Positions 1-6,615 of a stretch of DNA of 17,931 nt are shown here, one piece after another. The translations under genes were made by a program, and so were the position numbers. Source of the stretch: JAVBKP01 sp031553975 (lineage in GTDB: Bacteria > Bacillota > Clostridia > Peptostreptococcales > Anaerovoracaceae); the NCBI GenBank assembly GCA_031553975.1, contig JAVBKP010000138.1, forward strand, positions 1-17,931, read 5' to 3'. Under the pieces are notes generated by a model. The model saw only the letters and a program-made list of their open reading frames with translations. It was not told where the DNA came from and ran no database searches. How positions within the stretch are numbered: the first letter of the stretch is position 1; every line of letters begins with the position of its first letter.

Positions 1-2
1 AG

Positions 3-59
3 GCCTATCATTTGGGAGTGATACATGGTAAGCGGATGGCGCGCAGGAAGTACATATAA
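3..59 (+). CDS. C-terminal end of an upstream gene, probably host
   Basis: One frame is open from the window edge for 18 codons and ends with TAA at 57-59. The visible tail is basic (HGKRMARRKYI) and I do not recognise the family. It is followed within about 10 bases by a Rho-independent terminator, which supports a true gene end. Since the integrase normally sits at the prophage edge, I infer that this is the chromosomal gene next to the left attachment site. It could instead be a chance frame, as only 18 residues are visible. Confidence 0.35.
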   Translation, partial: AYHLGVIHGKRMARRKYI

Positions 60-69
60 TAAGGAAGTG

Positions 70-99
70 AAACGGTAGTTGTGGTGGCTGCCGTTTTTT
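70..99 (+). terminator. Rho-independent terminator of the upstream gene
   Basis: AACGGTAG (71-78) pairs with CTGCCGTT (88-95) over 8 bp with one G-T pair and a 9-base loop, followed by a run of T to 99. It fits as the terminator of the reading frame ending at 59. An overlapping alternative pairing (GGTGGC near 83-88 with GCCACC at 108-113) is also possible. Confidence 0.6.
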
Positions 100-176
100 G
101 AGGTGAGGCCACCAGTGCTAATGTATTTCGATTTAAATTTATAAAAGCAAACCCCAAATAAACCCCAAGAGGGGAT
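100..176. other. probable left attachment zone (attL)
   Basis: This is the only non-coding stretch between the presumed host gene end and the 3' end of the serine integrase, so the phage/host junction should lie here. It holds two direct copies of AAACCCCAA (149-157 and 160-168) exactly 11 bases apart, and CCCC/GGGG facing each other around 163-174. Large serine integrases recombine at a 2-bp core inside imperfectly symmetric sites of about 40-50 bp, so no long att repeat is expected, and the core cannot be located from one end alone. The call is positional inference. Confidence 0.35.
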
Positions 177-1742
177 TTAAGAGACAAAAGCACAAAAAAG
201 TAAAATCCCGAAACCGTTGAAGTTTCGGGATTTCTTTTGGTTGAGCGGAGCCACGCAATTTCGAACATTATCACCACGGGAAAGGTCTGAATTTTCCAAG
301 GTTTCACAACTTTCTATATAACTAACCTGCTTGCCATCTTTTATGTTGTAATAGATAACAAGTTTATCATCATAGACATATACAGAATTGATAAATACAT
401 CTATAATACGTTTACGAAAGTCCATATCCATCAAATCACCATTACAAAATATCTTTAGCCAGGCTAATATATCTTGTTTAGTATAGCGGATGTTTTGGGT
501 AATTCTTAGCTTTGCGAGGTCAATCGCGATATCCTGTTTTTGCTGCTCTAATGATTTAACTTTTTCTTCAATACGTTTTCTAATCTCTGCGGATTCAGAT
601 TCAAACATCATGTTAAATGATTTATCAATGTCACGATCCACCGATACCAAGCGACGCTCTAGTTCCTTAATATTGTTATTATTAAACTCTTTGTCATATT
701 CGGCTACTACTCGTTCAGCGATAAATTCCATTCGCTCAGGTGTTAAGACATACTCTACGGTCTGTTCTACTACATACCATTCAAGAAAATCTTTTTTCTC
801 ATTCTTTTTGTCACAAGCCTTATAAGCTTTTTTCTTCCTACAAGCGTAATAGTAGTGCTTGTCTCCGGAATGACTTCTACCGTTCTCAGCAAACATATTG
901 GTACCGCACTTGCCACAGAAAACTTTGCCAGCTAGTAAATATTCAACTTTACCAGTGCCAAGAGCAGGTGAATGCGCACGTTGCTTTAACTTTGCCTGAA
1001 CTTTGTTAAACACATCTATATCAATTAGAGCAGGGTATATGTCTGTGTATTCTTGGCCAGCATATTCCATTATACCTATATACTTTTTATTTTTTAGTGC
1101 ATCCTGAAAACTTGTCAGAGTTAAGGGCTTTCCTTTTGCATTTCTAACACCTTTTCCAGTCAATTCATCAACTATATCTCTTTTAGAATCGCCATTAGCA
1201 TATCGTTCAAAAGCATACTTAATAATCGAAGCTTTTTCTTGATCAATGACAATTTTCTTATCTATAGACTTATAGCCAATAGGGGGTACACCCCCAACAG
1301 AAATGCCTTTAGCCAAATTTTCCTTCATACCACGGGTAACCTTTTGGGCAAGGTCATGAGAGTAATATTCTGCAGAGGCTTCCAGCACCGCTTCAAGTAT
1401 TATCCACTCTGGGCCATCACCGATATTCTCCATAGCGGAAAGAACCTTAACATTGTGCTGCTTTAGCTTATGTTTATATATCGCGCTATCATATCTATTA
1501 CGTGCGAATCTATCTAACTTGTATACAATTACATAGTCAAATTCATGCTTTTTAGCATCTTCAATCATCTTTTGGAATTGTGGACGACCATCAGTTTTTC
1601 CAGTAACGGCACGATCAATATATTCACCGACTACAGAAAAACCCTCTCGCTGTGCGTATTCACAGCATACCCTTAATTGGCCTTCGATGCTCTGCTCTGT
1701 TTGGCTGTGGGAACTATAGCGGGCATATATAACAGCGTTCAT
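177..1742 (-). CDS. int: large serine recombinase (phage integrase)
   Basis: Site-specific recombinase expected to integrate the phage at attP/attB and, with a partner directionality factor, excise it. Order of domains in the 521 residues: N-terminal resolvase fold (about 1-150) with the catalytic serine in IYARYSS (Ser10) and the Arg residues of YKLDRFARN (78, 81); recombinase domain (about 155-265); zinc ribbon with Cys276, Cys279, Cys301 and Cys310; then a charged coiled coil (about 355-410) typical of large serine integrases. The ATG at 1742 has a GGAAGGA ribosome binding site 7-8 bases upstream. The gene reads leftward towards the presumed attL. Oddity: the last 20 or so codons run through a strong hairpin terminator (203-233), so the tail beyond about residue 500 is probably not functionally important. 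No frameshift or missing catalytic residue is seen, so the protein should be active. Confidence 0.93.
   Translation of the reverse strand: MNAVIYARYSSHSQTEQSIEGQLRVCCEYAQREGFSVVGEYIDRAVTGKTDGRPQFQKMIEDAKKHEFDYVIVYKLDRFARNRYDSAIYKHKLKQHNVKVLSAMENIGDGPEWIILEAVLEASAEYYSHDLAQKVTRGMKENLAKGISVGGVPPIGYKSIDKKIVIDQEKASIIKYAFERYANGDSKRDIVDELTGKGVRNAKGKPLTLTSFQDALKNKKYIGIMEYAGQEYTDIYPALIDIDVFNKVQAKLKQRAHSPALGTGKVEYLLAGKVFCGKCGTNMFAENGRSHSGDKHYYYACRKKKAYKACDKKNEKKDFLEWYVVEQTVEYVLTPERMEFIAERVVAEYDKEFNNNNIKELERRLVSVDRDIDKSFNMMFESESAEIRKRIEEKVKSLEQQKQDIAIDLAKLRITQNIRYTKQDILAWLKIFCNGDLMDMDFRKRIIDVFINSVYVYDDKLVIYYNIKDGKQVSYIESCETLENSDLSRGDNVRNCVAPLNQKKSRNFNGFGILLFCAFVS
203..233. terminator. bidirectional terminator inside the integrase 3' end
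   Basis: AAATCCCGAAAC (203-214) and its exact complement (222-233) form a perfect 12-bp stem with a 7-base loop. T-rich sequence follows on the + side (TTTCTTTT), and a T-rich stretch (ACTTTTTTG) follows on the minus side, so it can stop transcription both ways. It lies inside the annotated integrase frame, whose stop is at 177-179. Confidence 0.8.
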
Positions 1743-1777
1743 AATTAAATTCCTTCCATTTAGAGAATGTTAAAATA

Positions 1778-1807
1778 TATATAGTGCAAGAATCTATAGA
1801 CATACAA
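1778..1807 (-). promoter_or_regulatory. possible integrase promoter
   Basis: On the minus strand TTGTAT (1807-1802) and TATATA (1783-1778) are separated by 18 bases, about 40 bases before the integrase start. Both hexamers are imperfect and the region is very AT-rich, so this is only the best candidate, not a firm call. Confidence 0.3.
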
Positions 1808-2034
1808 CATATAGTCATTTTATTAAATTTTTAGTTTAAAATATTTTGGTAAATTATTCCTGTTAAATTATAAGTGTTTAAATTTCAACGCTCAGAAAAT
1901 TATGGAATAGACTGGAAAACATTACTAATTAATTTCAGTTACCTTTTAAGTCTAAAAACCATATTACCTTATGAAAGCACTTTTATATTTTAAAATTCTT
2001 TAGTGTTAAAAAAAACCTTTTCGATTCATCGTTG
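1808..2034. other. AT-rich intergenic stretch without a visible gene
   Basis: Between the integrase start and the small gene at 2095 the sequence is very AT-rich and has stops in all frames. I see no convincing gene, RNA or repeat here, only the flanking promoter candidates. If attP-proximal or directionality-factor binding sites exist on this side they cannot be recognised by eye. Confidence 0.5.
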
Positions 2035-2040
2035 TATAAT
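2035..2040 (+). promoter_or_regulatory. -10 box for the 39-residue gene
   Basis: A perfect TATAAT lies 55 bases before the ATG at 2095. The -35 region at the expected distance (about 2012-2017) is a poor match. A TTGACA occurs downstream at 2056-2061 but has no good -10 at 17 bases. The gene therefore probably has its own promoter, of uncertain strength. Confidence 0.4.
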
Positions 2041-2094
2041 ATAAGTATAAGAGATTTGACAAGCAATATTTAACACATAGAACAGGAGGATAAG

Positions 2095-2214
2095 ATGAAA
2101 AATTTACAGCATATCGACCATCTAAAAAGAGAATTAATTGAGCTAATAAGAACCTGTAATGATATTGAACTGATTATTAGAATCAATAGAATTTTTAAAA
2201 ACTACATAAAATAA
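2095..2214 (+). CDS. small hypothetical protein (39 aa) in the lysogeny module
   Basis: ATG at 2095 is preceded by a perfect AGGAGG at 2084-2089 with 5-base spacing, and a 12-bp hairpin terminator starts 6 bases after the stop. This framing makes a real gene likely despite its size. The product (MKNLQHIDHLKRELIELI...) is predicted to be two short amphipathic helices rich in Ile/Leu and Lys/Arg, with no membrane segment or known motif. It reads rightward between two leftward genes, so it is a separate transcription unit, probably expressed in the lysogen. I do not recognise a function; small helical proteins of this kind are common in clostridial genomes and phages. Confidence 0.6.
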   Translation: MKNLQHIDHLKRELIELIRTCNDIELIIRINRIFKNYIK

Positions 2215-2220
2215 GATTAG

Positions 2221-2249
2221 TAGCTGGATAGAATCTCTATCCAGCTATT
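2221..2249. terminator. bidirectional terminator between convergent genes
   Basis: TAGCTGGATAGA (2221-2232) and its exact complement (2236-2247) form a 12-bp perfect stem with a 3-base loop, followed by TTTTATT on the + side and moderately T-rich sequence on the minus side. It separates the rightward 39-residue gene from the leftward exonuclease gene, which stops at 2250-2252, and probably serves both. Confidence 0.85.
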
Positions 2250-3212
2250 TTATTCCGTTTCAATGATATCATAAAAGGTATTCTCTGAGATGATCTGTAA
2301 ATCTTGTCCTTTTAAAATAAGCTCTTCGGCCTTTTTCTGCTTCGAACTTTTCCCGTCTTTTATTTGCTTACAGTAATCATTGTTGCCTAGGACTAAATAA
2401 TTTGTATTTTTTGTTACCGTATCTCCATTAATACCGCCAAGATCAACTACAAGTTGCATAGCGTCCTTCCGAACCATTTTTTCTAAAATTCCAGTAAAAA
2501 CTAATGTTTTCCCAAAAAGAGAATGGGAAGTATCGAATTCACTTGATTGTGCCAAAACGTCTTTACTTTTAACAGTTGCTTTATGGTTTACTAACTTTGA
2601 AATTATAATATTATGCTCGTTGCAATATTTTTTGATATATTGATAGCAAAGTGCTGTTACCTCACAATCGCTTTCGCCGCGGTGTGAAATCGTATCTGCT
2701 ATAGCAAAGTTTTTAGCAAGCGTAATAAGCTTATGGTTTTTAAAGTCCTTAAACAGGCTTCTTGATAAGCGCATTGTGTCAATAAAATCATTCTGAAATT
2801 GAGTATCAGTTAGTTCAAATAAATTATCATAGATAAAGTTAATATCAAAATTTACATTATGTCCAACAAGTACGTCATTACCTATAAATGAGATGAATTG
2901 TGGTAATGCAACATCAATTGCAGGTGCACCCTTAACCATATTATTCGTAATACCTGTTAATTCAGTGATATATGAATCAATACGTTCTTCGGGCTTAACA
3001 AGAGTAGAAAACCTGCTGATTTCAGTATCATTTTCGTATCTAATAGCAGAAAGTTCGATGATTTCATCAAACATAGGATCTAAGCCAGTCGTTTCGATAT
3101 CAAGTACAGTATATGTGTCAAGAAGGTCGAGTAAGCTTTTACCTTTTTCACGTTTAGGTCGTTCAATTTTATCCATTATTTCAATACCGTTAAAACCTAT
3201 ATTTATAAACAT
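2250..3212 (-). CDS. DEDDh 3'-5' exonuclease (DnaQ/epsilon-like) with C-terminal BRCT domain
   Basis: The 320-residue product has a DnaQ-type exonuclease fold (about 33-200): Exo I VLDIETTGLDP (Asp38, Glu40), Exo II GHNVNFDINF (Asp123), Exo III HRGESD (His177, Asp182), so all five DEDDh residues are present. A BRCT domain of the DNA-ligase type follows (about 231-318; GKTLVFTG...). Expected activity is 3'-5' trimming of DNA or RNA ends, with the BRCT domain binding DNA ends or a protein. The ATG at 3212 has a good TAGGAG site about 8 bases upstream; the next ATG (residue 13) lacks one. It is co-oriented with and 30 bases downstream of the repressor, so it is probably co-transcribed and expressed from the silent prophage. 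That suggests a role in the lysogen (repair, maintenance or defence), which is inference. Confidence 0.88.
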   Translation of the reverse strand: MFINIGFNGIEIMDKIERPKREKGKSLLDLLDTYTVLDIETTGLDPMFDEIIELSAIRYENDTEISRFSTLVKPEERIDSYITELTGITNNMVKGAPAIDVALPQFISFIGNDVLVGHNVNFDINFIYDNLFELTDTQFQNDFIDTMRLSRSLFKDFKNHKLITLAKNFAIADTISHRGESDCEVTALCYQYIKKYCNEHNIIISKLVNHKATVKSKDVLAQSSEFDTSHSLFGKTLVFTGILEKMVRKDAMQLVVDLGGINGDTVTKNTNYLVLGNNDYCKQIKDGKSSKQKKAEELILKGQDLQIISENTFYDIIETE

Positions 3213-3242
3213 GGTGCAACTCCTATCAAATATAAAATTAGT

Positions 3243-3605
3243 TTATTCCTTACTAGCATACTTCTTTATCATTCCAATAGTCAACTCCCAAAAATGGTCA
3301 TCCATATCATACATATCCATTATGATGCCTTTTTTTAGTTCGTTCTTATCTTTCATGAATTTTGCAATAAATTCATCTTCCTTTTCTGACTCATCGAACT
3401 GGAGGTACATGATACCATCTCCAGTTCGGAGCCATTCTTCATTAACTTTATAAGTAGAACAAATTAGCTTTACCATAGTATCGGTTATACTAAAACGACC
3501 TGTCTCCATATTGCTTACAGAGCTACGAGTAACACCTAATGTCTGCCCAAATTGTTCTTGGCTTATATTTAAATCTTTCCTAAGTTGCAAAAGTCTTTGA
3601 TTCAA
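3243..3605 (-). CDS. phage repressor, Xre/Cro-CI family HTH
   Basis: A 120-residue protein with an N-terminal helix-turn-helix (about 5-60: ISQEQFGQTLGVTRSSVSNMETG) and an acidic C-terminal segment that lacks a LexA/S24 peptidase domain, so RecA-stimulated self-cleavage is not expected. The start codon is TTG at 3605, supported by AGGAGG with 7-base spacing and no better ATG. It is transcribed leftward from a consensus promoter (3650-3678) that overlaps an operator half, and it is divergent from the early operon. It should be the lysogeny repressor acting on the 3606-3772 switch. The exonuclease gene follows 30 bases downstream in the same direction. Confidence 0.88.
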   Translation of the reverse strand: MNQRLLQLRKDLNISQEQFGQTLGVTRSSVSNMETGRFSITDTMVKLICSTYKVNEEWLRTGDGIMYLQFDESEKEDEFIAKFMKDKNELKKGIIMDMYDMDDHFWELTIGMIKKYASKE

Positions 3606-3649
3606 TCAAGACCCTCCTTTCTCAAAACGCTTCAAATACTTATAAACTT

Positions 3650-3678
3650 ATCATACTAAAAAAAAGTTTGTATGTCAA
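3650..3678 (-). promoter_or_regulatory. leftward repressor promoter
   Basis: On the minus strand TTGACA (3678-3673) and TATGAT (3655-3650) are separated by exactly 17 bases, about 45 bases before the TTG start of the repressor. The -35 box lies inside the operator copy at 3666-3677, which predicts autoregulation by the repressor. Confidence 0.85.
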
Positions 3679-3731
3679 CAAAAAAGAATTGACAACCGTT
3701 TGATACTGACATATAATGGTGACATACAAAC
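3666..3731. promoter_or_regulatory. operator region of the lysis-lysogeny switch
   Basis: GTTTGTATGTCA (3666-3677) recurs as its exact reverse complement at 3720-3731, a 12-bp inverted pair. A third, shorter copy of the core TGACATA lies at 3707-3713 and overlaps the rightward -10 box. One end copy covers the leftward -35 and the other lies just past the rightward -10, at the transcription start, so a protein bound to these would control both promoters. The repressor of 3243-3605 is the obvious candidate binder. Confidence 0.75.
3689..3717 (+). promoter_or_regulatory. rightward early promoter (consensus)
   Basis: TTGACA (3689-3694) and TATAAT (3712-3717) are both perfect consensus with a 17-base spacer. 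It lies 65 bases before the first early gene and is flanked and overlapped by TGACATA operator elements. It should be strong when the repressor is absent. Confidence 0.9.
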
Positions 3732-3781
3732 CAAAGCGCCGTCTGTAATCTGAAAATTCCGAGTATAAGGAGGTGAACCAA

Positions 3782-3955
3782 ATGACTAACATTGAAAAAA
3801 GAAACCGTCTCCAAGCGGAACTGCTTCCGCTATTGGATACATTACCAGACGAAAGGCAGGACTATGTCGCTGGCATGGTAAAGGCTTTCAGTATTATTTA
3901 TAAAGAACAGAAGCAAGAAAAAGAACCTGTTGCAGGCTATAAGCAAACTGGATAG
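3782..3955 (+). CDS. first early-operon protein, hypothetical (57 aa)
   Basis: Small, mostly helical, charged protein (MTNIEKRNRLQAELLPLLDTL...). I choose the ATG at 3782 because AAGGAGG (3767-3773) lies 8 bases upstream; a GTG at 3773 in the same frame would overlap that site. It sits first behind the consensus early promoter, where many temperate phages carry cro. No helix-turn-helix is evident here, so it is not an obvious Cro. No known domain is recognised. Possible jobs include regulation or directionality control, but nothing in the sequence proves this. Confidence 0.7.
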   Translation: MTNIEKRNRLQAELLPLLDTLPDERQDYVAGMVKAFSIIYKEQKQEKEPVAGYKQTG

Positions 3956-4014
3956 AGGTGAGGCAGATGTAATAAATGGTCACTTTTATGTAATCAGTGG
4001 GAGGGGAGAAATAA

Positions 4015-4269
4015 GTGAAAGAAAATTTTATACAAACAGGTACTATGGGCCTCAGAGGTCCAACAGGTGAAATAACCCATAACATACCTTTATACATAAA
4101 AGCGTCTGATGCTGGCGAGATAAATACTGCCACGGGGCGAACAGTTGCAGAAGATGCAGCTCTTGGCGATGTGGCAAAAATATTTGCAGAAAAAATGAAG
4201 CAATATGATCTTGGAAATAAGAAGATTAATAGAAAGGCAAAGCGGGCATCTACGGAGGAAAGGAAGTGA
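4015..4269 (+). CDS. hypothetical early phage protein (84 aa)
   Basis: Starts with GTG at 4015, supported by GAGGGGAG 6 bases upstream; no upstream ATG fits. The product begins MKENFIQTGTMGLRGPTG, has a middle segment IPLYIKASDAGEINTATGRTVAEDAALGD, and ends in a Lys/Arg-rich tail (RKAKRASTEERK) that could contact nucleic acid. I do not recognise a family. It is the second gene of the early operon and lies just before the Toprim gene. The basic tail and position would be compatible with a regulator or directionality factor, but this is only a guess. Confidence 0.6.
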   Translation: MKENFIQTGTMGLRGPTGEITHNIPLYIKASDAGEINTATGRTVAEDAALGDVAKIFAEKMKQYDLGNKKINRKAKRASTEERK

Positions 4270-4334
4270 AGCTATGCTACATGGATACAAGAACACATTA
4301 AGCGAAGCGGTATGAAAGCGAGAGTGAGAGATAG

Positions 4335-5231
4335 ATGGCAAAGATAGCATATAAAGAGACTAATTTTAGAACACAAAGTCTTAATCTGATCGCTATTGTA
4401 AATTCAGTTATTGAAGAATATAAAGTCCAAGGATACGAGCTCACATTAAGGCAGGTTTATTACCAATTAGTAGCAAGGGATTACATACCAAACAATGAAC
4501 GTAGCTATAAAAACATAGGTAATTTAATCAACGATGGTAGACTAGCAGGGCTAATTGACTGGGATGCAATTATTGACCGAACACGTAATATGAAAGAAAA
4601 CAGTCACTGGGACAAACCAAGTTCAGTCATTAAAGCAGCAAAACAATCGTATATGTTAGATCGAAGGGAGGATCAACCCAATTATATTGAAGTATGGGTT
4701 GAAAAGGACGCTTTGGTTGGGATTGTGGGACAAGTTTGTAAACGCTTGGATGTGCCATTTTTCTCATGCCGTGGATATACATCACAATCAGAGATGTGGA
4801 ATGCTGCACAGAGGTTTATTAATGAAGATCATAGGGAATCAAGGACGATCATTCATCTGGGCGACCATGATCCAAGCGGAATTGACATGACAAGAGATAT
4901 TCAGGATAGATTAACGTTGTTTGGTGCAAATGTACACGTTAAAAGAGTTGCATTAACCATGGAGCAGATTCAAAGGTATAATCCACCACCTAACCCTACA
5001 AAGTTAACAGATGCAAGGGCAACCGGATATATTGCGCAATTCGGATATGAGTGTTGGGAGCTTGATGCATTAGAACCTAAAGCGATCGCAACACTAATTG
5101 AAGATGAAGTGCTCGCCTTGACAGACGTAGATATGTACGATGAAGTATGCGATACAGAAGAAGAGGGGCGAGGGCAAATACAAAAGATTTATGAAAATTA
5201 CAACGAAATCCTAGAAACAATGGGGTGGTAA
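4335..5231 (+). CDS. Spo11/topoisomerase VI A-subunit-like Toprim protein
   Basis: 298 residues. The N-terminal part has TLRQVYYQLVAR (37-48), which resembles the catalytic-tyrosine motif of the 5Y-CAP winged-helix domain of Spo11 and TopoVI-A (Arg39, Tyr42-Tyr43). A Toprim domain follows: EVWVEKDALV (Glu123) and HLGDHDPSGID (Asp177, Asp179), the E...DxD metal-binding set. The protein is shorter than typical TopoVI-A (about 350-390) and no GHKL ATPase B subunit lies in this window. From established knowledge, short stand-alone A-like proteins occur on mobile elements. The likely role is DNA cleavage or binding during phage replication or recombination. The start at 4335 has only a weak GA-rich ribosome binding site, unlike its neighbours; the tyrosine recombinase follows 154 bases downstream. 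Confidence 0.75.
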   Translation: MAKIAYKETNFRTQSLNLIAIVNSVIEEYKVQGYELTLRQVYYQLVARDYIPNNERSYKNIGNLINDGRLAGLIDWDAIIDRTRNMKENSHWDKPSSVIKAAKQSYMLDRREDQPNYIEVWVEKDALVGIVGQVCKRLDVPFFSCRGYTSQSEMWNAAQRFINEDHRESRTIIHLGDHDPSGIDMTRDIQDRLTLFGANVHVKRVALTMEQIQRYNPPPNPTKLTDARATGYIAQFGYECWELDALEPKAIATLIEDEVLALTDVDMYDEVCDTEEEGRGQIQKIYENYNEILETMGW

Positions 5232-5255
5232 CGTAATGAAAACACACAAAATAAA

Positions 5256-5284
5256 AGACTCACTGGCTAGATCCCTGTGAGTCT
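5256..5284 (+). other. hairpin after the Toprim gene
   Basis: AGACTCAC (5256-5263) pairs exactly with GTGAGTCT (5277-5284) around a 13-base loop. No T-run follows, so it is not a standard terminator; it may mark an RNA-processing site or a weak attenuator between the Toprim and recombinase genes. Confidence 0.4.
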
Positions 5285-5385
5285 AAGATAAAATTCCCGC
5301 TAAAGAATTCTATGCATTTATCATATCAAACTATGTAGTAATAGTCAAGACACTCTATTGAGCGGATCAGTGGAGGATAAATCAA

Positions 5386-6372
5386 ATGAGAAAAATATAT
5401 GTTACTCCTGAAAAATGGGACAAGGTCAATCCTAAAAACAAAGAATTTATAAAAGAATTCATGATACAGCTCGAATCAGAGAGGAAGTCTGAGAATACGT
5501 TAAAAACCTATAAAAACAGCCTAAGAATACTCTGCGTATATATTTTAGAAGAACTTGAAAACCAAGACATACTGGAACTGAACAAAAAGGCGTTTAGAAA
5601 CTATAGTATTTGGTTGCAGACCGAAAGGAAACTGGCACCAGCTACGACCAATGGGTACATATCGGCCATCAGGTCCATGTTAGATCGTTTTGAAGATGAT
5701 GACGATATGGACTACAACAAAAATGCAGCCAAGAGGATTAAAAATCTTGAAATTGAACGCGTGAAACAAACAGTTTTCTTGACAGACATACAAATTGAAA
5801 AACTATACCATGAACTGTTACAAACACCAAAACACTACATTGTAGCATTGTTTTTAGCAATGACCTATGACAGCACAGCAAGGCGTATGGAGGTTATGCA
5901 GGCAGATAAAGCTAGTTTATACAACACTGAAATCAACAACACCAAACCCGTGCATAAAAAAGGACAGAAGAAAAAAGAAGAGTTACTATTTTTCCACCGG
6001 TCCAAAGAAGCTGCTCAGGTCTACCTAAGATACAGAGGTGAGGATGACAACCCATGCCTTTGGGGGAGTTACTACAAGGGAGTGCCTAGAAAATTAGCAT
6101 CGGCAAACAGCTGGTGCAAGACGATGAGTAGGATCCTTTCCAAGCTAGAGGATAGGGAAATATGGTTCACACCACATGATTTGCGTCACTCGGCCATCGA
6201 GAATTATACCGAAGGTACACATTACATGTGCCCGGTCAAGCGAGAACCTTATAGTATTGAGGCAATTCAAAGGTTAGCCAGCCATGCTAGTAGTGCCATG
6301 ACGCAGAGCTATAAGAAAAATAATGGGCTAAAATCATTAGAACAGTCATTTAACATAAAAATTGCAGGGTAG
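5386..6372 (+). CDS. tyrosine recombinase (phage integrase family)
   Basis: 328 residues with a SAM-like core-binding domain (about 16-115) and a catalytic domain (about 130-320). All key residues are visible: Arg166 in TARRME, a Lys-rich beta hairpin (KKGQKKKEE, about 191-199), His264 and Arg267 in HDLRHS, His300 in LASHAS and the nucleophile Tyr309 in TQSYKK, with the usual 9-residue spacing. It should therefore be active in strand exchange. ATG at 5386 has GGAGG 9 bases upstream. It sits in the rightward early operon, not next to attL, and the phage already has a serine integrase at 177-1742. Roles such as resolving multimers or switching a DNA segment are possible; integration is less likely. 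Host-acquired or leftover integrase is an alternative. Confidence 0.9.
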   Translation: MRKIYVTPEKWDKVNPKNKEFIKEFMIQLESERKSENTLKTYKNSLRILCVYILEELENQDILELNKKAFRNYSIWLQTERKLAPATTNGYISAIRSMLDRFEDDDDMDYNKNAAKRIKNLEIERVKQTVFLTDIQIEKLYHELLQTPKHYIVALFLAMTYDSTARRMEVMQADKASLYNTEINNTKPVHKKGQKKKEELLFFHRSKEAAQVYLRYRGEDDNPCLWGSYYKGVPRKLASANSWCKTMSRILSKLEDREIWFTPHDLRHSAIENYTEGTHYMCPVKREPYSIEAIQRLASHASSAMTQSYKKNNGLKSLEQSFNIKIAG

Positions 6373-6387
6373 GAAGGGGAAAGGACT

Positions 6388-6615
6388 ATGGGCAAGATGG
6401 CAGAATGGGATTATCTTTCAAAGGCTTGTGGAATATTGCATTGCGAAGCTATAGATACACCGTGTATCTATACAGATCAGCATACTGGAAGGTGTAAAAA
6501 GACAGAATGTGCTAGTACATTTAGCTCCTATAAGCCTATTGCTATTAAAGAAGAGTTGAGTAATGAAGAACCGGAGGGGTGGCATATGCCAGATTCGAGA
6601 AGGAAAGTCGTATAA
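6388..6615 (+). CDS. Cys-rich hypothetical protein (75 aa)
   Basis: The ATG at 6388 follows AAGGGGAAAGGA and lies 15 bases after the recombinase stop, so it is probably co-translated in the early operon. Cysteines at 14, 19, 26, 36 and 41 together with His18 and His32 could bind zinc. The rest carries no motif that I recognise. Tight linkage to the tyrosine recombinase makes it a possible accessory factor, but this rests on position only. Confidence 0.65.
   Translation: MGKMAEWDYLSKACGILHCEAIDTPCIYTDQHTGRCKKTECASTFSSYKPIAIKEELSNEEPEGWHMPDSRRKVV

Noticed and set aside
239..280. Possible tRNA fragment at attL (contains TTCGAAC)
   Set aside because: No acceptor stem, D-arm or anticodon arm could be built on either strand; it is inside the integrase coding sequence.
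8..1466. Several open frames of 75-111 codons (8-307 minus; 490-825, 740-1009, 1239-1466 plus) overlapping the integrase region
   Set aside because: They overlap a well-supported integrase gene, lack ribosome binding sites and give compositionally odd products (Ser/Cys/Ile-rich), as expected of shadow frames.
2893..3453. 186-codon plus-strand frame opposite the exonuclease and repressor
   Set aside because: Ser/Ile-rich product with no motif or ribosome site, opposite two well-supported genes.
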